64,000 bases of DNA, taken from positions 2,790,001 to 2,854,000 of the forward strand of contig CM069869.1 of the NCBI GenBank assembly GCA_036172665.1, in the 5' to 3' direction. Shown here one piece after another: positions 32,416 to 45,014 of the stretch. The notes below the pieces were generated by a model. That model had not been told where the DNA came from. It did no database searches and saw only the letters and a list, made by a program, of their open reading frames with translations. The translations under genes were made by a program, and so were the position numbers. How positions within the stretch are numbered: the stretch's first letter is position 1; each line of letters opens with the position of its first letter. The DNA is from Prosopocoilus inquinatus. Lineage: Eukaryota > Arthropoda > Insecta > Coleoptera > Lucanidae.

Positions 32416-35400
32416 TTAACCATACACGAATTCCATTGAAGAAGCGAATGAAGAAGCAGATTCCTCTGTTGAAACAAAGAAATCGAGTATAAACAGTGGT
32501 CGCTCCAATGACGTCATTAATTACATTTCTATTTGAACTAGAAACGCTCGGTAAAATCTACTTACAGCAAATCAAAAGTCACTCAAGGCTCAAAGAATGC
32601 CAATATCACTGTATTTAATTAGAATCTAGCGTCAAAGTTTTACCCCAATTCACGAGAACACACACGTGTATGCCTTGCGTACAACGTGTGTAATATAGAG
32701 ACGACGGGACGCTGAAAACGAAATGCAAATGGCACAAAATGGCGACCAATCAGAACACAGAAATCGGTAGCGTGATCCTCCAGAACCAATGAACGCATCT
32801 GATACTCAAACGACGTTAGGTGCGGAAGCAATGTTACCACCTTACATCAGCAAATCTATACCACTCTTGGTGGATGAAAGTAATCAAAATTAACACGCAA
32901 CAATCAATTGAATTTCTTGACTTTTCGTTTACATTACATTTACAGTATCTTTTTCAACTGGTACTAATTCGCAAGATCAGTTCCTTAAAGTAAAAATTCT
33001 TGTGACACTGGAAAAGATACATAATTTTTATAACATAAAATATTAAGAAGGTTCAGTTCAGTAATTGCTAATTAAAACGGTAACGTACAGAAAAATATAA
33101 TAATAAACTCCCTGACTCTTATTACACTTAAGCAGATGAATACTGAAGAACATCCAACAATAAACGCAAAACTGACGGACAAACGTGCAACGCTGAACCA
33201 ATTAGTCAAACGTAGTATGACACAGAAATTTTCGAACGGACGTAATTTGTTTCCATTTCTTTCATGGCGTGCTTGGGTTTAACATATCATCTACAGAGAT
33301 GTAAAATTTGAAGAAAACCCGAACATGCCTTGAAACGCCTTAAACATATATTGGTAACTTCTCAGTCGTGAAAAGTTAATCAAACTACCGCCTGAATGAA
33401 TCTAATTTATCATCTGAATAATTAACAAAAAAACGGTAGCATATTAGCGCTGAAGAAGGCAATCGGCCAGTTCTCGGAAGGAGAAGAACGAGGTCAAAAG
33501 TCAAGAGCGCCAGGTGGAGTGATCCTAGCTGATTTCTAGACCACTGCGGAACCGTCCTCCAAGGATCGAAACGTGCGCCAAAATTTCGAGAACTTCCCAG
33601 GAGAATAATCCAGTCTTGCATCCAAAATGATTGTTCGTCGGAACAAAACCACACATAAAACGGCGCTGACTCTAACATATCAAACACAATAACGCAAAGG
33701 TCAATATTAATCTTCACAAAATGTAAATCGGCACTCTATCAGACTTAAATATAATGCAGCATAATTTATTCGAGACAACATTAAACTAAATGCACACACA
33801 GTATGCCGGTATTTCTGCGTTACATACAAACATGCATTAAATGCATAACTTACTTTAATAACACGTTATATTTGGTGGAGATCATAAGGGTTGCTCGCAC
33901 TTAGGTGTCAAACATTTCTCAACAGTCACATAGTGTCGCCACTTCATGTCGGAACGTACAGTTTCGTATCTGTCAATGGTTTACAACTGCTGGTCGTCCG
34001 TGACCTTCGTTGCACTTGCTTCGCATCCGAGGTACTGATGTCCGTGACCTTATCCATTCCCTCATGTATTCGACCTTCATTGCACTTGCTTCGCGTTCGG
34101 GATACGATAAGCGATGGAGAAGCATCGGCGAAATATAGCGTGTCTCAAAACCTATCTTTAAATGACACCGTAAGTTCCTCATTACGTAAGAGATTAATTC
34201 TTCAAATCTGAAATTTTTTGCCCAAAAATGATAAACTGACCTATCACAGGCGAGCGCAGTCCCTTTGTTTTGAAACCTCTGCTTGGTTTACGACTTGTTT
34301 CAGCTATTTATTCGAATAAAAACAATAAAGCGCAATAAAATTTTTTATTTACGTTTAGATGAACTCGGTCAAGATCTTATTGTACACCAATATGAATCCG
34401 ACTTGACGGCATCGGCATATTTATTTATATTTTCAACATGCGATAAGTAAGAACGTTTATTTCTATGTAATAGGCAGTAACAATTATGTTAAAATGAGTA
34501 CCTAATCTTCGTTAGATTTTTGCTAAAGTAATTAAACTTCTTCGTACGCTAGTTTTGTAATTGCGTTGAAAATGCCTGAAATTATTTTTTAATTATCGCA
34601 CTAATAGCTGCAGAATAAGTATCGCAAGAGCGGAAACTATTTCTATTGTAAAAACGGAAAGCAAGAATTGGAGTATGAGTACGAAAAAAAATTAAATAAA
34701 TTAGATTGCCTATACACACAATAATCTATGGGCTCAAAATAAGTGATTGAATAATTTCTAGAGTTCTCAATCCAACTATTTTATTAATTGTTTACATTCC
34801 AACACAAAACACATGCTTTTATAAGGATAAAATTGAACCTGAATTTCTGCGTTGGCTTAAACCAATAAAGACCTAAAAAAAATTCTCGCCTAGTACAGAC
34901 GTTTATTTCGTCTCTTCGTCGCAATTTTAATATAGAAACAAATTTATTTTTGCTGTACAAATACAATAACTTTAGTAATCAACATTGTAAATTGGCAATT
35001 TACAAATTAATATGATGTAATAATTTCCTCTTTTTCGATCGCCTTTAGATTGAATTTTTTTAATTTAATTGTTAAAGTAAGGATTAGCACAAAACTAATC
35101 ATCAATTAATGCAACACGCACACAATATTTTAAACTATTAAGAACTCACATAGTTACAAAATTTATATACTTTTAAAATTAACAAAAAAACACGATACTT
35201 GAACTGCCTTAAGTACAATATCTGTGCATTAGGTCATTGTCTGCGTTTTTATAATTTTTTATGGCCCCGAACGTCGGAGAATAGTTGAAAACCAAGCTCC
35301 GTCGGAACATTTAAGCTGCATTCAGCGACCCTCAAACAATTTCATTTGAAAAAGTAAAATAGTTTTTATCTGGATTATTATTGCTACCTCACCAATAGCT

Positions 35401-35476
35401 GTATAACAAATTTTGCTTCTTTTCTTGACCACTATTTGTGGTTTCAATTAAAGACATAAGTTTAGAGACACGCTGT
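32416..35476 (-). repeat. Left arm of the giant inverted repeat
   Basis: Family A modules in reverse orientation: e at 32640-32850 with CCAAT at 32746 and 32786; d at about 33119-33260; c at 33470-33640; a at 33930-34130; then the nested TIR element 34136-35476. The minus-strand frame 33385-33717 is shared with the other arm but is only repeat sequence. Confidence 0.9.
34136..35476. mobile_element. Nested 1.3-kb TIR element in the left arm
   Basis: The left end TAGCGTGTCTCAAAACCT with CTTTAAATGACAC is mirrored at the right by GTTTCAATTAAAGACAT and GAGACACGCTGTA. No transposase-like frame. The same element occupies the matching place in the right arm (37512-38796). Confidence 0.7.
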
Positions 35477-35477
35477 A

Positions 35478-37511
35478 TAACAAACCCAGAAGACTCAACT
35501 CAGCAGGTTCACAAGGCTCAAAGAATTCCCGTAAGCACTGTAGTTAATTAGACTCTTGCATAAAATTAGCGATGGTTCCCGGTACACGTTAACACGTCTG
35601 CACTTTATAACGACGAAATTCAAAGTAAAGCGTGCAGTAGACGCCGAGCCGGGGGGACTTGTGAATAACTTTTGAAGATGGCCAGCCAATTAAAATTCAG
35701 AAATGAGTCATATGACTTCTCGAACCCAATAGAAGCTGTTGTATCAAAGCGTCCAAATGGAAACAGCAGTGTGGCCAACTGACAACCATTTTATTGTATC
35801 ACAAATAAATTAAATTGTAACAAAATATTTAATAATACAGTACAATAAGAAACTTGGTGCAATAATTTGAAGAAACAAGTAGAGGATACAAGAAAGTAGA
35901 AGCACTTCAAGATAATGAAGTAAATTTCACTCAACAAAAAAAAAAAATTAGGTAAAACTGAAAGGTAAAAATTCATCCTCTGAAGTCACATAATCTTTGA
36001 TTTTGTTGCATGATTAACCTCGTAGGTGTGTGTTTAGTTCGTTTATTTCTTATGTATTTGTCAAAATGCAGGCATATTTCTTTCTGTCAAAAAAAATAAA
36101 GAGTCGAAAAAATGAAGAGGGAAGCGCCGCCAGGGAATACATCCCGGACTTGTAAATGCAAGGTGCGATTTTCCGGACTCAAGTTAATAACATAAAATAG
36201 AATCCACCGGACAGTACGAAATTTTCTATTTTAAAATATTTTCAAGCAAAACTTTTACGAAAAGTTAAAAACGAAACGGTTCAGTCCATTCGAAATCTGC
36301 GATGTATGTAAATATTTGATCAGTTTCGCTGGTTTAATATTTAATCCGTGCAATGTAGGGTAATAAATTTTTAATTTATGCATGCAGATGTTTATAATAT
36401 AAGCAAATTATTTCTGGAACGTGCGGAAAATATCGCGAACTTCGACATTTACCGGAGCGTTTTCGTTTTATTTTGATTTCTGCAAACAAATTCCGTTTCG
36501 TTAAGCGAGCGAGACAGGGTTGGTTGGGTCTACGTGTATTTCCCGAATTCTTTAAAAGGAAGAAGGCAAACATTGCCGTCGATGTTTGCGCATAAATTAC
36601 GATTCGCTCTGATATATTAGATTACATAACGAACAATAACGCGATTAAGGGAAAACACGATAATTCGCAGCTATAGCAATTTGCGCCGTGGCAAAGGCGC
36701 GTGCTACTTATCAATTAGCCAAACTCGTTCCTCGATCTGCTCGCTGCAATTTGCTTAACAAAGGTGACAGTTCCTGCTTTCGCAATTACCGTGTTTATTG
36801 ACAAAACAGACGTAAAGTAAATACCTTTTATATAACTCGTAAGGAGCGCGGCGTATTTCGTGTGAAAAGCTCTTCTCGCCTCTGAAGCTCTCCTCACTCA
36901 CAATGTGCTTTTGCTTATCCCACGCGCGATTTTACGCCCTTGATGTCGCTCATATTCAACCACGCCCGTCATGTTTTTATTAAATTAGTAGTTTCAGGAA
37001 TTTGCATTTAAGTTCCAGTTCTGAGTGACCAACCAACGCAGCAAAACTTGCTTAATTAAATCCGATAATTTCTGTGCAATTTGCTAATTATTATAATTCG
37101 GCTTAATTAACGTTATGCCGTCGGTCTTGATGAAGTTGGGTTTGCTCCTTACTTAGGTTCTAAGCCTCGTCAAAGTTTATATTGTTACTGTAGACGACGG
37201 GAATGCAACGAATGTGATCCGATCCCTTTCTGATTTCACACAATCACCCGCCCCGGGCTAATCTTACTAATAATGTAACGGACCTTAAATAATTTACCTT
37301 CTTGGTGCCCGCAACGTTTAACATCTAATATTTTGAGACCTTGTCTCGGAGGATTACCTGACCTGATCTTTACGATGACGTTTACAGGGTCGGAGCTAAT
37401 TAAAGGGTCAGCGATATAGAACTCATAAACCGAAAGCACGTAAATAGTTCTCCTCCTAACTTAGAAACATTTAAGGTGTCCAGAAAAGTGTATTGTAAAA
37501 GTTTCTCTATA
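35478..37511. other. Spacer of the giant inverted repeat
   Basis: The first 300 bp (35500-35790) are a more diverged, direct copy of left-arm module e (AAGGCTCAAAGAAT; CCAAT at 35686 and 35726). The remainder is unique AT-rich sequence with no recognised gene. The minus-strand frames at 36376, 36715 and 37236 lack motifs. Confidence 0.6.
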
Positions 37512-38796
37512 CAGCGTGTCTCTAAACCTATGTCTTTATTTGAAACCACAACTAGTGGTCAGGGAAAGAATCAAAATTTGATATACAACTATTGGTCAGA
37601 TCGCAATAATGACGCGGATAAAAATTATTTAACTTCTTCATAGAAATTGTTTGAGAGTCGCTGAATGCAGCTTAAATGTTCCTGCGGAGCATGGTTTTCA
37701 ACTATTCTCCGACGTTCGAGGCCATAAAAAGTCATAAAAACGCAGACCATGGCCTATTACACAGACATTGTACTTAAGGCTGGTCAAGTATCGTGTTTTT
37801 TATTATTTTTAAAAGTAAATAAATTTTGTAACTAGGTAACTTTTTAATAGTTTAAAATATTCTGTGCGTGTTGCATTAATTGATGATTAGCCTGGTGCTA
37901 ATCCGTACTTTAACAGTTAAATTTAAAAAATTCAATCTAAAGGCGATCGAAAAAGTGGAAATTCTTACATCATATTAATTTGTAAATTGCCAATAATCAA
38001 CTTATACAATTGATTACTAAAGTTTATTGTATTTATACAGCAAAAATAAATTTGTTTCTTTATTAAAACTTCGAATAAACGACAAAATAAACGTCTGCAC
38101 TAGGCGAGAATTTGCTTATGTCTTTATTGGTTTAAGCCGACGCAGAAATTCAGGTTGAATATTATCCTCATAAAAACATGTGTTTTGTGTTGGGATGTAA
38201 ACGAATGGCGAAGTTATTCAATCACTTATTTTGAACCCATAGATTATTGCGTGTACAGACAATCTAAATTATTTAAATTTTTCATCGTATCATACTCCAA
38301 TTCTTGCTTCCCGTTTTTACAATAGGAATAGTTTCTGCTCTTGCAATACTTATTCTGCAGCTATTAGTGCGATAATTAAAAAATAATTTCACGCATTTTC
38401 AACGCAGTTACAAAACTAGCGTACGAAGATGTTTAATTACTTTAACAAAAATCTAACGAAGATTAGGTATTCGTTTTTAGCATAATTGTTATTGTCTATT
38501 ACAAATTAAATTAAAATACAAATAAACATGCCCACGAGTCGGATTCACATTCGTATACAATAAGATCTTGACCGAGTTCTTCTAAACGTAAATAAAAAGT
38601 TTTATTGCAGTTTAATGCTTTTATTGGAATAAATTGCTGTAAATCAAGCAGAGGTTTCAAAACAAAGGAACTCCCCTCGCTTATGATAGGTCAGTTTTTC
38701 ATTTTTGGGCAAAAAATTTCAGATTTCGAGCATTAATCCCTTACGTAATGAGGAACTTACAGTTTCATTTAAAGACAAAGGTTTTGAGGTACCCTA
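37512..38796. mobile_element. Nested 1.3-kb TIR element in the right arm
   Basis: Starts TACAGCGTGTCTCTAAACCT and ends with GTTTCATTTAAAGACAAAGG plus TTTTGAGGTACCCTATA, the inverted counterpart with a few changes. Confidence 0.7.
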
Positions 38797-40442
38797 TATT
38801 TCGCCTATGCTTCTCCATCGCTTATCGTATCCCGAAGGCGAAGCAAGTGCAACGAGGGTCGAATACATGAGGGCATCGCTAAGGTCACGGACAACCAGCA
38901 GTTGTAAACCATGGACAGATACGAAACTGGACGTTCCGAAATGAGGTGGCGACACTACGTGACTGCTGAGAAACGTTTCACATCTAAGTGCGAGCAGCCC
39001 TTATGATCTGCACCAAATATAACGTGTTATTAAATTACGTTATGTATTGAATGCGTGTTTGTATGTAACGCAGAAATACTGGCATACTGTGTGTGCATTT
39101 AGTTTGATGTTGTCTCGAATAAATTATGCTGCATTATATTTAAGTTTGATAGAGTGCTGATTTACATTTTGTGAAGATTAATATTGACCTTTGCGTTATT
39201 GTGTTTGATATGTTAGAGTCAGCGCCGTTTTATGTGTGGTTCTGTTCCGACGAGCAATCATTTTGGATGCAAGAGTGGATTATTCTCCTGGGAAGTTCTC
39301 GAAATTTTGGCGCACGTTTCGATCCTTGGTGGAAGGTTCCGCAGTGGTCTAGAAATCAGCTAGGGTCACTCCACCTGGCGCCCTTGACTTTTGACTTCGT
39401 TCTTCTTCTTCCGAGAACTAGCTCGGGACAGCCGATTGCCCTCTTCAGCGCTAATGTGCTACCGTTTTTTGTTAATTATTCAGTTGACAAATTAAATTCA
39501 TTCAGGCGGTAGCTTGATTAACTTTTCACTACTGAAAAGTTACCAATATATGTATAAGGCGTTTCAAGGCATGTCATGGTTTTCTTGAAATTTTACATCT
39601 CTGTAGACGATATATTAAACCAAAGCACGCCATGAAAGAAATGGAAAGAAATTACGTCCGTTCGAAAATTTCTGTGTCATACTACGTTTGACTAATTGGT
39701 TCAGCGTTGTACGTTTGTCCGTCAGTTCTGCGTTTGTTGTTGGATGTTCTTCAGTATTCATCTGCTTGAGTTTAATAAGAGTCTGGGAGTTTATTATTAT
39801 ATTTTTCTGTACGTTACCGTTTTAATTAGCAATTACACAACTGAAGCTTCTTAATATTTTTTGTTATAAAAATTATGTATCTTTTCCAGTTTCACAAGAA
39901 CTTTTACTTTAAGGAACTGTAAATGCTATGAAAAGTCAGGAAATTCAATTAATTGTTGCGTGTTAATTTTGATTACTTTCATCCACCAGGAGTGGTATAG
40001 ATTTGCTGATGTAAGGTGGTAACATTGCTTCCGCACCTGACGTCGTTTGAGTATCAGATGCGTTCATTGGTTCTGGAGGATCACGCTGTTGATTTCTGTA
40101 TTCTGATTGGTCGCCATTTTGTGCCATTTGCATTTCGTTTTCAGCGTTCCGTCGTCACTATATTACACACGTTGTACGCAAGGCATACACGTGTGTGTGT
40201 TCTCGAGAATTGGGGTAAAACTTTGACGCTAGATTCTAACTAAATACAGTGATATTGGCATTCTTTGAACCTTGAGTGACTTTTGATTTGCTGGAAGTAG
40301 ATTTTACAGAGCGTTTCTAGTTCAAATACAAAGGTAATTAATGACGTCATTGGAGCGACCATTGCTTATACTCGATTTCTTTGTTTCAACAGAGGAATCT
40401 GCTTCTGCTTTCGCTTCTTCAATGGAATTCGTGTATGGTTAA
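37512..40442 (+). repeat. Right arm of the giant inverted repeat
   Basis: The nested TIR element (37512-38796) comes first, then family A modules a (38800-38990), b (39010-39130), c (39240-39500), d (39600-39790) and e (40000-40442, ATTGG at 40066 and 40106, then AATGACGTCATTGG near 40341). The frame at 39171-39512 mirrors the one in the left arm; related copies elsewhere are interrupted, so no gene is called. Confidence 0.9.
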
Positions 40443-42427
40443 CGCGAATAGATAGATACACCCTGTATACCTTAACATATTACACAAAGCAATGCATCAG
40501 AGAAAGAAAAAAATCTTACAATTCTGAACTCATTGGGAATTCTAGAAACAAGATAAACGCTACATGGAAGCTGGTAAAACAAATTACTGGCAAAGATAAC
40601 ACTAGTAGTTTTGATATTGAGAACGTAAAACAAAACGATTCCGAAAGTGCGGTACAAACATTAGAAAAAATAAATATTTTTTTTGCTGATGCAATGCAGG
40701 AGTTAGCAACAAGAAAACAGAGGTTTTTGACGGTAATAACATTCCAAATCATAATAAAAATGAATTTCTATATCCTACAAGTGTAACAGAAATTTACAAT
40801 ACAATTGTAAATTTAAAAGATACACCATCTGCCGGCTACGATGAAATACCTACCAAGTTATTAAAGCATTGTGTCGATATTCTAACTATACCATTGTACT
40901 ATCTCATAAATCAATGCTTTGATATGGGAACTTTTTCAGATCAGCTAAAAATAACAGTAATAAAACCCATATATAAAAAAGGCGACAGAAATGATATATC
41001 AAACTACAGGCCAATTGCTCTGATATCAATTATAGCTAAAGTGTTTGGAAAATTCTAACAAATCACGTAATGGATTACTTACGAAAATTTAATTTGATCA
41101 CAAGTGCTCAAAATGCCTACCTTAAAGAACGATCGATGATAAGAGCTGTCTACATAAGTATGTGTAACATTTTACAAGGAATATCAGATAAAGAAAAAGT
41201 CGTGGGAGTATTCATGGATTTGTCTAAGGCCTTCGACTGTGTAGATCATAGTATCATACTTCTGCAGAAACTTCACAAATTAGGTTGCAGGGGTATTGTG
41301 AATAACCTTATTAACTCGTATCTAAAGGATAGGAAACAGTACATTCAAATAAGTAACACCAATGGATACGAAATAAGATCTAATCTTAGACCGAGAAATC
41401 AGGACGTGCCACAGGGATCCGTATTAGGCCCATTGCTATTTTTAATTTATACAAATGACTTACCTAATATTCTAAATGATCAAATCGTAATGTTCGCAGA
41501 TGATACATCCTTAATAGTAAGAGCTGAGAATAACGATAACATGACTGAAAATGACATTTCAGTTATGGATCAGTGGTTTAAGAGTAACAACTTAAAACTT
41601 AATGTTGAAAAAACTAAAATAATGAAATTTACTTTGCAAGAAGAAAATCCATATAACCTTACTTACAACAATAAGTTACTTACCTCAGTAAATCATACAT
41701 CGTTTTTGGGGGATTGAGATTGATCAAAACATGAAATGGAATTTCCATATCCAAAAGCTTGTAGAAAAAATAAACAAGTTCACTTACGCATTAAGGATTA
41801 CAGCCCAGGAAATAAATTTAGAAGCAGCTTTAAGTGCGTACTATGCATTTGTTAATTCGAGGATTTCCTATGGCATCGTCTTTTGGGGCAATTCTTCTGA
41901 AACCAACAGAATTTTTAAGTTACAAAAATTATGCCTGAGAAACATCTTTAACCTAAAAAAGAGGGAGTCCTGTAAAGAAGTTTTTAAAGTGAATTCAATA
42001 CTTACCTTACCGTGTTTGTATATTCTGGAGTGTGCACATTTCGTTAAGAGTAACTAGTGATTTCATGTGTCGGTATATTCATATTCCATATTCACGTGTA
42101 CAAAATATTGTAACTCAACAAATGATAAAGATTTACAACCACATACCGGTAAATTTGAAAACACTTCCACACAAAGACTTTAGAAGAAGAAAATTAAAAC
42201 CTTCTTAGCTGAATAGGGTTTTTACTCTTTGGCAGAGTCTTTTACTAACAAATTTGACTATATAGGTTGACATGTAACACGTACGATAACTTATGAAAAT
42301 GTTATCGTTTTAGTGTCTGTTTTTATACATATCTCTGTATTTAGTTTATACTCAAAATGACGATTTCCATGCTTTATTGGCACAAGGGAAATAAACGTAT
42401 ATTATTATTATTATTATTATTATTATA
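40443..42427 (+). mobile_element. Jockey/CR1-group LINE, 5'-truncated, abutting the giant repeat
   Basis: RT-type coding sequence starts within about 30 bp of the right arm's outer end and runs to an (ATT)n tail at 42400-42426 preceded by AATAAACG. Sequence is distinct from the LINE at 22689, so it belongs to a different family of the same group. Confidence 0.85.
40452..42057 (+). pseudogene. LINE reverse transcriptase with several frameshifts and stops
   Basis: An endonuclease-RT linker region (TWKLVKQITGK, about 40560) is followed after a shift near 40730 by GYDEIPTKLLKHC and YKKGDRNDISNYRPIAL (RT block 2), a stop near 41057, then 41070-41717 with FMDLSKAFDCVDHSI, DVPQGSVLGPLLFLIYTNDL and FADDTSLIV (catalytic ADD), and after another shift near 41710 the C-terminal region 41731-42057 (SYGIVFWGNS and CLRNIFNLKKRESC). 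An in-frame stop at 42055-42057 precedes a last conserved piece (IKIYNHIPVNLKTL). At least four lesions make it inactive. Confidence 0.85.
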
Positions 42428-42429
42428 TT

Positions 42430-44080
42430 ATTATAATTAATGTGTACTGAGCGTTACTTACATTCACAGTTGCTCCTTTGAGTGAACAGGACTCCAATCC
42501 GTCGCTAGTCTGGTTTCATGTCAAGCCGCTCTACTTGTGCCATTTTGATGACTTCGGAGTTCAGTATACTAATCTAATATAAGTTAGAGCCGTTTTACAT
42601 CTATCAAAATTTGTACAAAGTGAGAGAGACAGGCTACCACAATTAACGTTTATTGGTTGAATCGTCCCCGGAAGGTACAATACCCCAGGACCCACTTCTC
42701 CTATGGCATACCTCAAACGATATTAATAAACAAGGACTGGATGTGACCTTTGAGTTCTCTCCCGAATGTATAAGCTCCACGAAAGAAAAGATGTTTATGT
42801 TCGGCCAAAAACATACATATTAAAGCATACAGATATAAAGAAACGTGAATGTACGCAACACCGAACAGAATTAACGGCGACAAAAATACCAAAAATATTC
42901 AAATTTACACTCACCAAAATAAAGAGCGTGAGTACTCTCACGTTGCTTACAGTCTCTCAACATTAGACAGGAATATCCAAAAATTATGGCGTGAAGCGCA
43001 GAGACCAGAATGAAAGTAAAAAGAAAACGATCAAGAACAATAATGCAATAACAATAAACGCTCCCAAATTACGTAAATTCGTTCTCTGAACAGAGCCAGG
43101 ACAAAATTAACAGTTAACAAACACTGAAATACTAGTATAATATATGACAACAATGTAAATAAATTCTATACGAGTATAAAAGAAAAACATAAGTTCCCTT
43201 GGCTACGTTATCACAGTAAACAAAGCTTCCCTACCGCCGAATTCGTTGGTGAAAAGACACTGCAGGCCCGCACTGGACTTCGCAATTGGCTCGAAGCCCG
43301 CCCGTGGATTGGCATCATGTAACAAATTTTCGAGGTCGAAAAGAAGAAAGAAGGAAATTTCTTACTCAATCTCTTCGGGGCAGAAGGTCGATGGGATGGC
43401 CGTTACAGTCCGAAAACGAGAAACTTATATTTCTCAACAGAACGTGTCGTACCTCGGAGCGACGCTTACGGGAATAACCGAAACGGCAATCGCTGAATCG
43501 GCGGTGGAAATCTGCCCGGGTCTACTAGCCAGAAAGAAGGAAGTGAGTGAAATTCACGACCGCGATCGGTAAACGCGCGTGGACAACGACCAAGTAACAA
43601 AATGGAGAATCAACATGGCGCTTGCCTGCGCAAGAAAGTTGGAAAAGATTCACTCGTCCCTCAAAACCGAACAAGCGGCCCCAAAGCCTGTTGGGACAGC
43701 AACTAATGATGTGGCTGTAATCCATTCAACAGGGGAAGTTCACTGACCTATCAACAAAGCTCACAATTCTTAAAAGACGTGATTGCTTTTTCACAGCACG
43801 CTTGTTCGCCGTCGAAAAGGGGGTGAGCCGGTCCGCTGGAATACCACTTGACATCGGGCAAGCACTACCAACCAACCGACCACAATACCGTCAACATGCG
43901 TGCACAAGGGAAAGCCTACTGACCCAAAACGATCAAATATGACAATGCAAAATCCGTGCGTTACATGCTTACCGACAGTAGTTTAATTAACACTTCCCGT
44001 ATCTTCTTTTTTTCGTGGAAACGCAGATGATTTTAGAATTGCAAAACAAGGACAAACATGGAATACTTTCGGATCGGTTT
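42430..44080. other. Spacer; GC-richer patch at 43230-43750
   Basis: Overlapping frames at 43246-43572 lack domains. No repeat partner was recognised for the GC-richer patch. Confidence 0.3.
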
Positions 44081-44083
44081 ATA

Positions 44084-45009
44084 CAGGGTGTTCTTTTACT
44101 GCGTGCAAATAAAAAAACCTCAGTATACGTACGCGAAATGCTACCTTTTGCGGGTATTCTTTGGTGGCTACCGTTTCACAGCCAAAAAAATTCGGATGGA
44201 CCACTGATTTGGAACTGTTGAAATGTGCGAGAAAGATAGGAAGGTCAACTTCGCCTTCCTCTCGGTTTGAACACGCCCACCGATACCGCACCGATGTTCA
44301 ACGCCGAGTTTCGCAGTAATAATCACTGATATATTTATTAATTATTTTTTTTTTAATTTTAATTCACTGAGCGAATTAATATGTTTTACGATATCAACTA
44401 TCGACGAATAAATCCGAAAATTTATGCACCAATTAGGCAAGCGTGTTAAAAATGTTCTTCCTTCACCCTTTTACGTAAATCAACTTTTACTGCAATCTCG
44501 GTGCTAGCTATGAAAGTATTACTACTTACGGTCCTTGGAAACAAAGTAAATGTAAAATTTTTATAAGTCTTTTGAAAATAACATGGAATGAGAAATTACA
44601 ATTTGTTTGTACCTCGCTTTTAATTTGTTCGGCAATTACGAACCGCAGCTTCTTGAATTGCATTAGATTTTAATTTAATACTTAAACTTGTAATTACTTG
44701 CAGTGAAGTTAATTTAAATTGTAAACAGTTCGACGGACCAGTTGATCGGAGCGGCGCTGAGTTACGTCGTTCCTACTTGTGATCCAGGAAGGCACTGACT
44801 CTGATCTACTTCGGCTGCGGGTCGTACTTGAAAAGGCACCTACGTTCCACTTGTAGCAATGCCAGCAGTTCTCAAACGGTTTAATGAAAATCTGCCACTG
44901 CATCTTCTCGAAAATTATTAGATTTATGTTAACATATGAGTTCAATCATTGCTATTAATGGTGATATATTGCAAATTCAAGTATTTGCATAGAGTAAAAG
45001 AACACCCCG
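44084..45009. mobile_element. 0.93-kb TA-flanked element with TIRs of about 30 bp
   Basis: CAGGGTGTTCTTTTACT...TGCAAATA (44084-44112) is mirrored by TATTTGCATAGAGTAAAAG and AACACCCCG (44980-45009), with TA at 44082 and 45010. It is related to the ends of 17545-20166. The 78-codon minus-strand frame at 44709-44945 is not similar to a known transposase. Confidence 0.8.
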
Positions 45010-45014
45010 TATAA

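Larger units (their letters stand above)
32416..40442. repeat. Giant inverted repeat: two arms of about 3 kb around a 2-kb spacer
   Basis: The left arm 32416-35476 and right arm 37512-40442 are inverted copies, alignable end to end. Sampled blocks look about 92-96% identical, with small indels. Outer ends: TTAACCATACACGAATTCC at 32416 and its complement ending at 40442. Inner ends are both the terminus ACAGCGTGTCTC of a nested element. Arms differ at many positions, which argues against a simple assembly artefact. Each arm contains family A modules in the order (right arm) a, b, c, d, e plus the nested element. A transcript through it could fold into a very long hairpin. Confidence 0.9.

Noticed and set aside
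33385..39512. Matching 110-113-codon frames in both arms of the giant repeat as a conserved gene
   Set aside because: They match because the DNA is duplicated. Related module c copies at 12030, 47700 and 59960 are non-coding, and no domain is recognisable.
32416..40442. Assembly artefact as explanation of the giant inverted repeat
   Set aside because: The arms differ by many substitutions and indels and the outer and inner contexts differ, so a simple duplicated-contig error is unlikely, although only spanning long reads would settle it.
43246..43572. 108-codon frame as a coding exon
   Set aside because: Overlapping alternative frame of similar length, no splice-bounded structure chosen with confidence, no domain.
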